A stretch of DNA of 64,000 nt, taken from the NCBI RefSeq assembly GCF_000381025.1, contig NZ_KB905820.1, positions 124,001 through 188,000 of the forward strand. The letters run 5' to 3'. The stretch comes from Streptomyces sulphureus DSM 40104. GTDB lineage: Bacteria > Actinomycetota > Actinomycetes > Streptomycetales > Streptomycetaceae. A model generated the notes under the pieces. It ran no database searches. It saw only the letters and a program-made list of their open reading frames with translations, and was not told the origin of the DNA. Positions 34,247-44,528 of the stretch are shown here, in pieces (position 1 is the first letter of the stretch; every line of letters starts with the position of its first letter). A program made the position numbers and the translations under genes.

Positions 34247-35719
34247 TCAGGCGACTGTTTTGAAGGAGGAGCGGCGTCCGCGGCGGGCGGGCCGGTTGCG
34301 GCGGGCCCGCTGTGCGGGTGCGGCGGGCTTGGGCGGCTCGGTGTCCGCGGCGCTGAGCGGGGTGCCCGGAGGGACCTTCGCGCCGGTGATGCGTACCAAG
34401 TCGGCTTCGCCGGGGCGGACTCGGGTCTGATGCGCGGTGATGGAGGCGTCCGACATCAGGCGTTTCATGCCGTGGCGCTGTCCGGGCAGGACGAGGGTGA
34501 CGACGGTGCCGGATTCGCCGGCGCGGGCGGTGCGTCCGCCGCGGTGCAGGTAGTCCTTGTGGTCGCTCGGCGGGTCGACGTTGACGACGAGGTCGAGGTT
34601 GTCGACGTGAAGGCCGCGGGCGGCGACGTTGGTGGCCACGAGGACGTTGGTGTGCCCCGACTTGAACCCGGCGAGGGTGCGGGTGCGCTGGGACTGCGAC
34701 TTGCCGCCGTGCAGGGCCGAGGCGCGCACCCCGACCGCGAGCAGGTCCCGGGTGAGGCGGTCCGCGGCGTGCTTGGTGTCGAGGAACATGATCACCCGGC
34801 CGTCGCGGGCGGCGATCTCGGTGGTCGTCGCGTGCTTGTCGGCTCCGTGAACATGCAGGAGGTGGTGTTCCATGGCGGTGACAGCGCCGGCGGAGGGGTC
34901 GACGGAGTGGACCACCGGGTCGGTCAGGTAGCGGCGGACCAGCAGGTCGACGTTGCGGTCCAAGGTGGCGGAGAACAAGAGCCGTTGGCCGCCGGGACGT
35001 ACCTGGTCGAGCAGGTGAGTCACCTGGGGCATGAAGCCCATGTCGGCCATCTGGTCGGCTTCGTCCAGAACCGTGATGGCCACCTGGTCCAGCCGGCAGT
35101 CACCGCGTTCGAGCAAATCCTTGAGCCGGCCCGGAGTGGCGACCACGACCTCACTGCCGTTGTGCAGGTCCCGTGCCTGACGGCCGATCGGCATGCCGCC
35201 GACCACGGTGGCGAGACGCAGCCGCAGTGCGCGGGCGTAGGGGCTGAGTGCTGCCGTGACCTGCTGCGCCAACTCCCGGGTGGGGACGAGGACCAGCGAC
35301 CGCGGCTGCCGGGGCGCGGCGCGCTGCCCCGCAGTGCGAGCCAGCAGCGCGAGGCCGAAGGCGAGGGTCTTGCCCGATCCCGTACGGCCGCGGCCCAGCA
35401 CGTCTCGGCCGGCCAGCGCGTTGGGCAGTGTCGCCGCCTGGATCGGGAAGGGGGCGCTCATGCCGTGCGCACGGAGCGCCGTCTTCAAACGGTCGGGCAT
35501 CTCCAGGCCGGCGAAAGTCTCGACAGCCGGCAGCGGGGCGGTGCGGGTGACCGGCAGCGCGAATTCCTTCGGCGGTCCGGACGGGCGGCCCTTTCCGGCG
35601 CGAGCGCCCTGGGACGAGCGGGGCGGCCCGCCGCGCCGGTTGGTGCGGTGCGGGCGCCGATCGGCGCCCGCAGAGGCGCGGTGCGAAGGGTTGGTGGTGG
35701 AGCGAGCGGTGTGGTTCAT
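34247..35719 (-). CDS. DEAD-box ATP-dependent RNA helicase
   Basis: 490 residues. A basic, Arg/Gly-rich N-terminal tail (about 60 residues) precedes the helicase core. Q-motif FPIQAATLPNAL, Walker A GRTGSGKT (~122), PTRELAQQ, TPGRLKDLL, VLDEADQM (DEAD), FSATL, then the second RecA domain with LDTKHAADRL, ALHGGKSQSQR, VLVATNVAARGLHVDNLDLVVN and HRGGRTARAG. A basic C-terminal tail ends RRNRPARRGRRSSFKTVA. Start ATG 35719, with AGGAAGG upstream. The cold-shock gene lies upstream on the same strand, suggesting a shared role in unfolding RNA in the cold, though they are separated by a terminator and 341 bp. Confidence 0.95.
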   Translation of the reverse strand: MNHTARSTTNPSHRASAGADRRPHRTNRRGGPPRSSQGARAGKGRPSGPPKEFALPVTRTAPLPAVETFAGLEMPDRLKTALRAHGMSAPFPIQAATLPNALAGRDVLGRGRTGSGKTLAFGLALLARTAGQRAAPRQPRSLVLVPTRELAQQVTAALSPYARALRLRLATVVGGMPIGRQARDLHNGSEVVVATPGRLKDLLERGDCRLDQVAITVLDEADQMADMGFMPQVTHLLDQVRPGGQRLLFSATLDRNVDLLVRRYLTDPVVHSVDPSAGAVTAMEHHLLHVHGADKHATTTEIAARDGRVIMFLDTKHAADRLTRDLLAVGVRASALHGGKSQSQRTRTLAGFKSGHTNVLVATNVAARGLHVDNLDLVVNVDPPSDHKDYLHRGGRTARAGESGTVVTLVLPGQRHGMKRLMSDASITAHQTRVRPGEADLVRITGAKVPPGTPLSAADTEPPKPAAPAQRARRNRPARRGRRSSFKTVA

Positions 35720-36010
35720 GCAGAACCTTCCTCGATGCGGCACGAATCGAGGAAGTCACCCAGCACTGCGCAGGCGCACGGGAATTCACAAGATCGAGCC
35801 GAAGAAAAGACGAAAAAATCCGGAGCCGTGATAGGCAGCGGGTCCGTCATGAAAAGCACCCCGGCCGTCGATGGAAAAGTCGGCGGATGAATGGGTGCCG
35901 TGCAGCCGGGGGCACGTTGGCTCACGGCCCAGTTGCAACAGGCGGCGCTGTCATTCACTCGCCGCAGGGGAAGCATATCCATTGCTGCCGGGACGAGTGA
36001 GAATAATGCG
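35720..36010. other. Gap between the csp terminator and the helicase gene
   Basis: No gene seen. The DNA is less GC-rich than its surroundings (around 35790-35880 and 35990-36010). It should hold the helicase promoter and a leader of up to about 290 nt. No defined RNA structure was recognised. Confidence 0.4.
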
Positions 36011-36046
36011 ACGAGCTGGGCCGCACACAGGTGCGCCCCAGCTCGT
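36011..36046 (-). terminator. Terminator of the cold-shock gene
   Basis: ACGAGCTGGG (36011-36020) and CCCAGCTCGT (36037-36046) form the outer stem, continued inwards by CGCAC/GTGCG, with one C-C mismatch. It lies 15 nt past the csp stop. Confidence 0.65.
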
Positions 36047-36060
36047 AGTGCACGTCAGCG

Positions 36061-36264
36061 TCAGGCGGGAACGATGTTCTCCGCCTGCGGGCCCTTCTGG
36101 CCCTGCGTGACGTCGAAGCTCACTGTCTGGCCTTCGAGCAGCTCACGGAAGCCGGTGGCGTTGATGTTCGAGTAGTGGGCGAACACGTCGGCGCCGCCGC
36201 CCTCCTGCTCGATGAAGCCGAAACCCTTTTCCGAGTTGAACCACTTCACGGTGCCAGTAACCAA
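36061..36264 (-). CDS. Cold-shock domain protein (CspA family)
   Basis: 67 residues, a single OB-fold cold-shock domain. RNP1 is KGFGFIEQ (residues ~13-20) and RNP2 DVFAHYSNI (~26-34); the start TGTVKWFNSEKG and end GPQAENIVPA are canonical. It binds single-stranded RNA and DNA as an RNA chaperone. The start appears to be TTG at 36264, 7 nt after AAGGAG; an ATG inside that region is out of frame. Long upstream DNA without genes (about 550 bp) fits a gene with a long regulated leader, as is common for csp genes. Confidence 0.95.
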   Translation of the reverse strand: MVTGTVKWFNSEKGFGFIEQEGGGADVFAHYSNINATGFRELLEGQTVSFDVTQGQKGPQAENIVPA

Positions 36265-36813
36265 AATACATCTCCTTCAAGGCGGTACCCGGGGCCCGCA
36301 CTGCGCGGGAGCCGGGGTTGCCGCGATGATAACCCTCCGCGAACGGAACAACACAAGGCTCTTTCCGGGGGTCCTGGAGGAGCGCTTGAATTTTCGGGGA
36401 ACCACGACTGCAACTGCTCGTAACCGTAGCACGGTGACCCTGGCTATAGCGATGGCTCCTGGTTTCAGATCCGCCGAGGCAACACTTCTCACCGGGCATT
36501 ATTCGTGTTTCTACAGCGGCGAAAATAGATTTCCATCGCCGGGCGGTTACTGAAATCGACCTCCGATGGTGAGCGCCACAGCACTGACCACCGGCTGGGT
36601 GTCGACAAGAGCAGAATCGGGTGCACCGGCGCACCGTCGGTGGTGACGGCCACCGCGCTGGCGTTCCAGGTGGCGATCTCGTCGGTGGCTCCCTCGATCC
36701 GCACCCCGGTGGTACGGACGAACCGCTCAGGGGAGCTCGGGCGCCTGATGTCGACTGAGCAGCACCCGTGCAAGAGTCTTCGAAACGCGGGCCGCTGTCT
36801 CGGCCCGGCACGC
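36265..36813. other. 549-bp gap upstream of the cold-shock gene
   Basis: No convincing gene. It is clearly less GC-rich than the genes around it (for example 36330-36560). One minus-strand frame reads TTGVRIEGATDEIATWNASAVAV near 36700, which looks protein-like but has no start or partner and may be a gene relic. Probably contains the csp promoter and leader. Confidence 0.4.
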
Positions 36814-37158
36814 TCAGGCGTCTGCCGTTGAGTCCCGGGGAGTCTCCCGGTTGCGTAGCTGTTCGTTGATGCGCTGGGCCTCTTCGAGCTGGTCTTCGAG
36901 GATGATGATGCGGCAGGCCGCCTCCACAGAGGTGCCCTGGTCGACCAGTTCGCGGGCCCGGGTGGCGAGCCGTAGCTGGTAGCGCGAGTAGCGGCGGTGG
37001 CCGCCTTCCGAACGCAACGGCACAATCAGCTTCGCCTCGCCGATGGCCCGCAGGAAGGCGGGCGTGGTGCCGAGCATCTCGGCGGCCCGCCCCATGGTGT
37101 AGGCGGGATAGTCGTCGTCGTCGAGGTTGCTCGACGGGGTGGGGTTGTCTGCGGCCAC
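36814..37158 (-). CDS. MerR-family transcriptional regulator
   Basis: About 114 residues. An N-terminal MerR helix-turn-helix (YTMGRAAEMLGTTPAFLRAIGEAKLIVPLRSEGGHRRYSRYQLR, residues ~20-63) has the typical wing HRRYS. A helical dimerisation segment follows (IIILEDQLEEAQRINEQLRNRE). There is no Cys-rich or ligand domain, so the effector is unknown. GTG 37158, after AGAGGTG, is the preferred start; an upstream ATG at 37203 would add 15 residues and overlap the inverted repeat. It is transcribed toward the cold-shock gene. Confidence 0.88.
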   Translation of the reverse strand: MAADNPTPSSNLDDDDYPAYTMGRAAEMLGTTPAFLRAIGEAKLIVPLRSEGGHRRYSRYQLRLATRARELVDQGTSVEAACRIIILEDQLEEAQRINEQLRNRETPRDSTADA

Positions 37159-37183
37159 TGGCACCTCTCGGGTAACGCGTCGA

Positions 37184-37215
37184 AGGGCCCTGGCGCCGTA
37201 CAACGCCAGGGCCCT
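37184..37215. promoter_or_regulatory. 12-bp inverted repeat upstream of the MerR gene
   Basis: AGGGCCCTGGCG (37184-37195) and CGCCAGGGCCCT (37204-37215), 8-bp spacer, 26 bp before the MerR start. It could be the regulator's own operator or a leader hairpin. Confidence 0.45.
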
Positions 37216-38332
37216 GGGGGATTAACACCATCTACCGGTACGTACACCGGCTTCTGTCATCCGCGCCGCCGCCCGGAAGGGCGAGGCGCTGGGATCGCAG
37301 CTGCGTGACCGAGGACCACCTGCCAATCCGGGGTCTGCGGTACCCGGGCGACTGTGCTCACCCGGGCGATCCTGATGGCGCCGTCCTCCTCCTCTACTGA
37401 TCTGTCGTGCACTACTTCCGTCTTGCAGAACTGCATGCGACCCCTGGGGTCGCCTGGCCCGGCGGCCAGCGGTGGAGCCCTCACCTTCCGGCCACACCGC
37501 TCGACCGCCGGTCCACAACTTCATCGACCTACATCCGGGGCAGCTCCGTCATCTGCCCCGCCCTTCTGATCTCCGCGAGTACGAGGAAGACGCTACCTTC
37601 GGCACCGCCTCATGTCTACTCTGGCGAGCACAGATTTTCTCCAGTGGACGAAGGCGTCAATCTCACCTACCGCGTAGCAGAAGACTGCACCGGCAACTGC
37701 GGCGTGCTTCCCCGCTCCACCAGGGGGCGGCAGCTCCGTAGCCGTACGACCGCGACCGAGCTCGTCGTGTGCACGTGGCGAGGTGAGTGCGGCGAAGCGG
37801 ATGGTGCGCGTGTTGCGCACCGTGAGCCCTGGTCCCGCCGGAGGCGCCACCGACCGGGGCGGCAAGGGCGGCGAGCCTCCGTTCCGACCGCTAGGAACGG
37901 ACCTCTCGTGCGCGGCACGGCGTCAGCATGCGGATGGCCATGCCCGCCATGGCGCGGGACGGCCTGACCTGGCACGTCTTCGTCGCTTGCCCCGGGTGTG
38001 GATCTCCCTCGTGGTGGCGAGCGCGAGTGCCTAAGGATGTCTTGCGCCACCTCCGGGTGGGCGCGAAGTCCCGTGCCGTGGGCGGGGTTTCGTTACGTCG
38101 GTGGTTCGAGTCGGCCGGGAGCTGCGCAGCTCCCGTACCGCTCGGCCGCCCCCTCGTCAGGCTGGTCGTTCAGCGCAGGTGGACAGGTGCCACCGGGGAA
38201 GGCTGCCTCGGTGAAGTGGCTGCGGGCCGAGTTCTTCGAGACGGACGTTGGCCCCGGGGGAGGTTCGGCCGCGGTCGGCGTCAAGCAGGACGTCGGGCCT
38301 GCGGAGCACCCGGAAGTGGGGGGAGCTGCAGT
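37216..38332. other. 1.1-kb stretch without a recognisable gene
   Basis: Open frames on both strands are short or have shadow-like composition. The only clear structure is a 20-bp perfect palindrome at 38116-38135 (CGGGAGCTGC followed by its complement). Together with the transposase remnant to the left this suggests decayed accessory DNA. Confidence 0.45.
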
Positions 38333-39035
38333 TCACCGCACCCCCACCCCCCTCCTCGCAGCCGCCGCCTCGACGAGTGCCCGCATGACGCGGACGTCGT
38401 CGCCCTCCTCCGGGTGCCATTGGACGCCGAGTACGAACGCGGGGCCGGCCGGGGCCTCGATCGCCTCGACGGTGCCGTCTGCTGCGTGGGCCGAGGGGAC
38501 GAGGCCGGTGCCGAGGGCTGCGAGGCACTGGTGGTGGTAGGTCGGTACGGCGAGGGGGTCGGGGAGTACCGAGGCGAGGCGGGTGCCGGGGACGGGGGTC
38601 ACCGTGTGGCGGGCGAAGACGCCGGGGTCGCCGCAGTGTCCCTCCAGGTGCTGGACGAGGGTACCGCCCGCGTGGACGTTGAGGAGTTGCATGCCTCGGC
38701 AGATCCCGAGCACCGGGAGGCCGCGGGCGAATGCGGCGTCGAGGAGGGCGAGTTCCCACTGGTCGCGTTCCGGGTCGGCCGGGCCCGCTTCGGGGGCGCG
38801 CTCGGCCCCGTAGCGGGCCGGGTCGACGTCGGGACCGCCCGAGACGACGAGGCCGTCGAGGCGGGCGACGACCGCGTGGGCGGCCTGGGTGGCGTCGGGA
38901 GGGAGGAGCGCTGCGAGTCCGCCGGCGCGCTGGACGAGGAGGTGGTAGCCGGCGGGGAGGAGCGCCGCCGGCTGCTGCCACACGCCCCAGCGGACGCAGC
39001 TCTCCAGGTAGGTGCTGACGCCGATGAGCGGGGCC

Positions 39036-39043
<8 letters not shown>
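38333..39043 (-). CDS. Gamma-glutamyl-amine hydrolase (peptidase C26, PuuD-like)
   Basis: 236 residues, class I glutamine-amidotransferase fold. PLIGVSTYLE at the N-terminus, VSGGPDVDPARYG, the nucleophile elbow VLGICRGMQLLNVHAGG (catalytic Cys ~115) and GVQWHPEEGDD (His and Glu) are all present. The family removes the gamma-glutamyl group from intermediates such as gamma-glutamyl-GABA. ATG 39043 follows GGAGG by 5 nt and overlaps the end of the permease gene by 8 bp, so the two are coupled. It is the last gene of the leftward arm of the amine cluster. Confidence 0.9.
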
Positions 39044-40631
<1,588 letters not shown>

Positions 40632-40681
40632 GGCCACTCCCGCCTGAGGCAATGGTGCGGGGGCATACCTTTGTGCCGCGG

Positions 40682-40703
40682 ACGGGGGCTGCGCAACCCC
40701 CGT
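40682..40703. terminator. Hairpin between the regulator and permease genes
   Basis: ACGGGGG (40682-40688) and CCCCCGT (40697-40703) with loop CTGCGCAA. It is downstream of the FadR-type gene and 50 nt upstream of the permease start on the same strand, so it may reduce read-through. Confidence 0.5.
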
Positions 40704-40799
40704 GCCGGATGGTTTCGCGCCGTAACTGCGGGACAATACAGGTCATTTGGCGGTGTGGCTGCGTCAGCGGCAAACCATGCGAAGGCAGTTGCATGCAGC

Positions 40800-41522
40800 T
40801 CAGGTGAGGAAACCGCGCAGGAGTGCGGCCGTCCCCTGGCAGTGCTCGCGCGCCGCACGCCGTGCGCGTTCGGGATCGCCCGCGAGGACGGCGTCCGTCA
40901 ACTCGGCGTGCTGCGCCTGGGAATGCTCCAGGTTGCGTACGAGGAGCGGTATACGGCCCAGCAGTTCGTTGACGCGTGCACGAACTGCCGTGTACTGCGC
41001 GGTGAGTGACGGGGAGTCGGCTAGCTCGACGAGGGTGAGGTGGAAGAGCGTGTCCTGGCGTCTGTAGTCGGCGGGCTCGGCGTCGCCCGCGGCCTCCATC
41101 GCCGTCCGCAGACGCTGCGCCGGGACACCCGACAGGCCCTGTACGGCGCAGAGTTCGGCGGCGCCCGACTCCAGCACTTCACGGAACCTGAGCGCGTCCT
41201 CGACCTCGGCGACCTCCGCTCCCAGGCGCGCGCCTTCCGCCGGCGGCTCCGGCGAGTGCACGAACGTTCCGCCGTACCGGCCACGGCGGCTGACCACGAG
41301 CCCCTGCTCGGCGAGGACCTTCAGCGCCTCGCGGAGCGTCACCCGGCTCACGCCCATCCGTCCGGCCAACTCGCGCTCGGACGGCAGGCGTTCACCGTGC
41401 CTGACGAGTCCGAGCCGGATGGTCTGGAGGATCTGCTCCAGCGCCTCCTCGAAGCCGTTGCCCGCGCGTACGGGGCGCAGCACCCTCGCCAACCGGTCCC
41501 GTCCTGCCCCGTTCTCCACCAT
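40800..41522 (-). CDS. FadR-type GntR transcriptional regulator
   Basis: About 240 residues. The N-terminal winged helix (EALEQILQTIRLGLVRHGERLPSERELAGRMGVSRVTLREALKVLAEQGLV) is followed by an FCD-type helical ligand domain with RFREVLESGAAEL, YRRQDTLFHLTLVELADSPSL and HAELTDAVLAGDPERARRAAREH, the last two supplying likely metal/ligand His residues. It lies divergently from the glutamine-synthetase-like gene and probably controls both arms of the cluster. Start is uncertain: ATG 41522 is used; GTG 41546 and GTG 41570 are alternatives. Confidence 0.9.
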   Translation of the reverse strand: MVENGAGRDRLARVLRPVRAGNGFEEALEQILQTIRLGLVRHGERLPSERELAGRMGVSRVTLREALKVLAEQGLVVSRRGRYGGTFVHSPEPPAEGARLGAEVAEVEDALRFREVLESGAAELCAVQGLSGVPAQRLRTAMEAAGDAEPADYRRQDTLFHLTLVELADSPSLTAQYTAVRARVNELLGRIPLLVRNLEHSQAQHAELTDAVLAGDPERARRAAREHCQGTAALLRGFLT

Positions 41523-41650
41523 CGCTCCCAACCCGTCCCGCACACCGCTCGGCCGCTCCGTCCGGCGCGACACCGGTCGTCCGACGCCCTTCCTTAAAAA
41601 GGTCTCGGCGAATACCTTATGGCCTCTGCCCACCGACAGGAGGACTCCCC
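41523..41650. promoter_or_regulatory. Divergent promoter region of the amine cluster
   Basis: 128 bp between the FadR-type and GlnA4-like genes. It contains the only A/T-rich patch, 41591-41620 (CCTTAAAAAGGTCTCGG), and an inverted pair AAGGT (41599-41603) / ACCTT (41614-41618) that could be part of a GntR operator. Confidence 0.45.
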
Positions 41651-43027
41651 GTGGCAGACCGTGCAGCGTCCGCGCCCCCACTCGCCGTCGAAGAGCTGCG
41701 CGCGCTGGTGGCGTCGGGCGAGATCGACACCGTGGTGCTCGCCTTCACCGACATGCAGGGGCGGCTCCAGGGCAAGCGGTTCGCCGCGCCCTTCTTCCTC
41801 GACCACGTGCTCGACGAGGGCACCGAGGGGTGCAACTACCTGCTCGCGGTGGACGTCGACCTCAACACCGTCGACGGCTACGAGATGGCCTCCTGGGAAC
41901 GCGGCTACGGCGACTTCGCCATGCACGGCGACCCGGGGACGCTGCGCCGCGTCCCGTGGAACCCCGGCACCGCGCTCCTCCTCGCCGACCTCGCCCACCA
42001 CGACGGGACCCCCGTCCCCGCCTCGCCGCGGCAGGTGCTCAAGCGGCAGCTCGAGCGGCTCGCCGCGCACGGCTGGAGCGCCCTGGCCGGCACCGAGCTG
42101 GAGTTCATCCTCTTCGACGACTCCTACGAGGACGCCTGGCGCAGCGGCTACCGCGAACTCACCCCCGCCAACCAGTACAACGTCGACTACTCGATCCTCG
42201 GCACCGGCCGCGTCGAGCCGCTCCTGCGGCGCATCCGCAACGAGATGACGGCGGCCGGCATGGCCGTCGAGTCGGCGAAGGGCGAGTGCAACCTCGGCCA
42301 GCACGAGATCGTCTTCCGCTACGCCGACGCACTCACCACCTGCGACCAGCACTCCGTCTACAAGACGGGCGCCAAGGAGATCGCGGCGCAGGAGGGCAGG
42401 GCGCTCACCTTCATGGCCAAGTACGACGAGCGCGAGGGCAGCTCCTGCCACATCCACCTCTCGCTCCGCGACGAGTCGGGCGGCGCCGTCCTCGCCGACG
42501 GTTCCGCGCCCGACGGCATGTCCCCCACGATGCGGCACTTCCTCGCGGGACAGCTCGCCGTGCTGCGCGAGTTCACCCTCCTCTACGCGCCGAACATCAA
42601 CTCCTACAAGCGCTTCAGGCCCGGCAGCTTCGCGCCGACCGCCGTCGCCTGGGGGCCGGACAACCGCACCTGCGCCGTCCGCGTCGTGGGCCACGGCGCC
42701 GGCCACCGTCTGGAGAACCGCGTGCCGGGCGGCGACGTCAACCCGTACCTCGCCGTCGCCGGCATGGTCGCTGCCGGACTTTACGGCGTCGAGCGCGGCC
42801 TGGAGCCGCCCGAGCCGTGCACGGGCAGCGCGTACGCGGCCGACGTCGCGCAGGTGCCGTCGACGCTGCGGGAGGCGGCGCAGCTCTGGGAGGCGAGCGC
42901 GGCGGCGCACGAGGCCTTCGGCGAGGACGTCGTCGCGCACTACGCCAACATGGCGCGGATCGAACAGGAAGCGTACGACGCCGCCGTCACCGACTGGGAG
43001 CGGTACCGCTCCTTCGAGCGGATGTGA
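41651..43027 (+). CDS. glnA4: Glutamine-synthetase-like gamma-glutamyl-amine ligase (GlnA4-like)
   Basis: 458 residues, type I glutamine synthetase fold. FTDMQGRLQGKRF lies at the N-terminus; the catalytic domain has GTELEFILFD (metal Glu), ESAKGECNLGQHEI, KYDEREGSSCHIHLSL (HxHxS), APNINSYKRFRPGSFAPT and NRTCAVRVVG. True GlnA usually has NPYLA preceded by a different cluster; here genes for an ethanolamine-type permease, aldehyde dehydrogenase and PuuD-like hydrolase surround it. In S. coelicolor GlnA4 makes gamma-glutamylethanolamide in ethanolamine use, with a very similar neighbourhood. GTG 41651 follows AGGAGG by 7 nt. The substrate is inferred from context. Confidence 0.88.
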   Translation: MADRAASAPPLAVEELRALVASGEIDTVVLAFTDMQGRLQGKRFAAPFFLDHVLDEGTEGCNYLLAVDVDLNTVDGYEMASWERGYGDFAMHGDPGTLRRVPWNPGTALLLADLAHHDGTPVPASPRQVLKRQLERLAAHGWSALAGTELEFILFDDSYEDAWRSGYRELTPANQYNVDYSILGTGRVEPLLRRIRNEMTAAGMAVESAKGECNLGQHEIVFRYADALTTCDQHSVYKTGAKEIAAQEGRALTFMAKYDEREGSSCHIHLSLRDESGGAVLADGSAPDGMSPTMRHFLAGQLAVLREFTLLYAPNINSYKRFRPGSFAPTAVAWGPDNRTCAVRVVGHGAGHRLENRVPGGDVNPYLAVAGMVAAGLYGVERGLEPPEPCTGSAYAADVAQVPSTLREAAQLWEASAAAHEAFGEDVVAHYANMARIEQEAYDAAVTDWERYRSFERM

Positions 43028-43121
43028 GCCGGCGCGCAGGCGCCAGGACCGCGCGCACCGCCACCCTGTGCCAGGGGAACGCCCCGCCAACGCCCGTACG
43101 CAGCCGAGGGATCGAGGACCG

Positions 43122-44528
43122 TTGACGCAACCGCCCCACGAAGCACACCAGGAACGCGAGCTGCGCGTCGTCAACCCGGCGACGGAGGAGCTGGTCGACA
43201 CCGTGCTCGCCGCAGGGCCCGAGCAGGTCGACGCGGCCGTCGCCGACGCCGCCGCGGCGCAGCGCCGTTGGGCAGCGCTCGCGCCGTCGGACCGCGCGAG
43301 GACGCTGCGGAGGTTCGCCTCCGTCGTCGACGCGCACCGGGAGGACCTCGCCGAGCTGGAGGTCCGCGAGGCCGGGCACCCCATCACGGCGGCGCGCGGC
43401 GAGGCCGCCAACGTGCGCGACGTGCTGGAGTACGCGGCCGGTGGCGTCGAGCGGCTCACCGGGCGGCAGATCCCGGTCGCCGGCGGTCTCGACGTCACGT
43501 TCGCCGAGCCGCTCGGCGTCGTCGCGGTGATCGCACCGTGGAACTTCCCCATGCCCGTGGCCGGTTGGGGCACGGCTCCGGCGCTCGCCGCCGGCAACGC
43601 GGTGCTCCTCAAGCCCGCCGAGACGACGCCGCTCACGGCGCTGCGCCTCGCCGAACTCGGTCTCGACGCCGGACTCCCGGAAGGGCTCTTCCAGGTACTG
43701 CCGGGCGAGGGACGCCTCGTCGGGCGCGCGCTCGTCGAGCATCCGGGGACGGCGAAGGTCGTCTTCACCGGCTCGACGGCGGCCGGCAAGGACGTGATGG
43801 CGCGGGCCGCCGCGCAGGTGAAGCCGGTGACGCTGGAGCTCGGCGGGAAGAGCCCGAACATCGTCTTCGCGGACGCCGACCTCGCCGCTGCCGCCGCGGC
43901 GGCGCCCGCCTCCTTCCTCGACAACACGGGGCAGGACTGCTGCGCCCGCAGCCGCCTCCTCGTCCAACGCTCCGTGCTCGACCGCTTCCTCGCACTGCTG
44001 GAGCCCGCGGTGACGGCGTTCCGCGCCGGAGACCCGAGGGACGAGGCCACCGAGATGGGGCCGCTCGTCTCCGAACGGCAGCGCTCCCGGGTGCGCGGGT
44101 TCGTCGAGGAGAGCGCGCCCGCGCTGATCCGCGGCAGCGTGCCCGAGGGCCCCGGCTACTGGTATCCGGCGACGGTCCTCGAGGGGCGCCCCGGGGACCC
44201 CGCGGCGACGGAGGAGATCTTCGGTCCCGTCGCCGTCGTGCTGCCGTTCGAGGACGAGGCGGAGGCGGTGCGGCTCGCCAACGCGACCGAGTACGGCCTC
44301 GCGGGGTCGCTCTGGACGCGCGACGTCGGGCGCGCGCTGCGCGTCTCGCGGGCCGTGGCGGCGGGGAACCTCTCGGTCAACTCGCACAGCGCCGTGCGGT
44401 ACGCGACGCCGTTCGGCGGCTTCCGGCAGTCGGGCGTGGGGCGGGAGTTGGGGCCCGATGCGCTCGCGGCCTTCACCGAGACCAAGAACGTCTTCATCAG
44501 CACCGAGAGCACCGAGGAGCACGCGTGA
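43122..44528 (+). CDS. Aldehyde dehydrogenase (NAD(P)+-dependent)
   Basis: 468 residues. Cofactor motif APWNFPMPVAGWG (~140), KPAETTP, FTGSTAAGKDVM (~215), LELGGKSPNIVF (catalytic Glu ~247) and NTGQDCCARSRLLV (catalytic Cys ~284) are intact, with EEIFGPVAVV near 365. Likely role: oxidation of the gamma-glutamyl-aldehyde formed from the gamma-glutamylated amine. TTG 43122 with GAGG just upstream is the preferred start; GTG 43068 would add 18 residues. The stop overlaps the next start by 4 bp. Confidence 0.92.
   Translation: MTQPPHEAHQERELRVVNPATEELVDTVLAAGPEQVDAAVADAAAAQRRWAALAPSDRARTLRRFASVVDAHREDLAELEVREAGHPITAARGEAANVRDVLEYAAGGVERLTGRQIPVAGGLDVTFAEPLGVVAVIAPWNFPMPVAGWGTAPALAAGNAVLLKPAETTPLTALRLAELGLDAGLPEGLFQVLPGEGRLVGRALVEHPGTAKVVFTGSTAAGKDVMARAAAQVKPVTLELGGKSPNIVFADADLAAAAAAAPASFLDNTGQDCCARSRLLVQRSVLDRFLALLEPAVTAFRAGDPRDEATEMGPLVSERQRSRVRGFVEESAPALIRGSVPEGPGYWYPATVLEGRPGDPAATEEIFGPVAVVLPFEDEAEAVRLANATEYGLAGSLWTRDVGRALRVSRAVAAGNLSVNSHSAVRYATPFGGFRQSGVGRELGPDALAAFTETKNVFISTESTEEHA

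Noticed and set aside
37407..37967. 186-codon plus-strand frame in the 37-38 kb gap
   Set aside because: No conserved motif, poor ribosome binding site and composition like a random frame.
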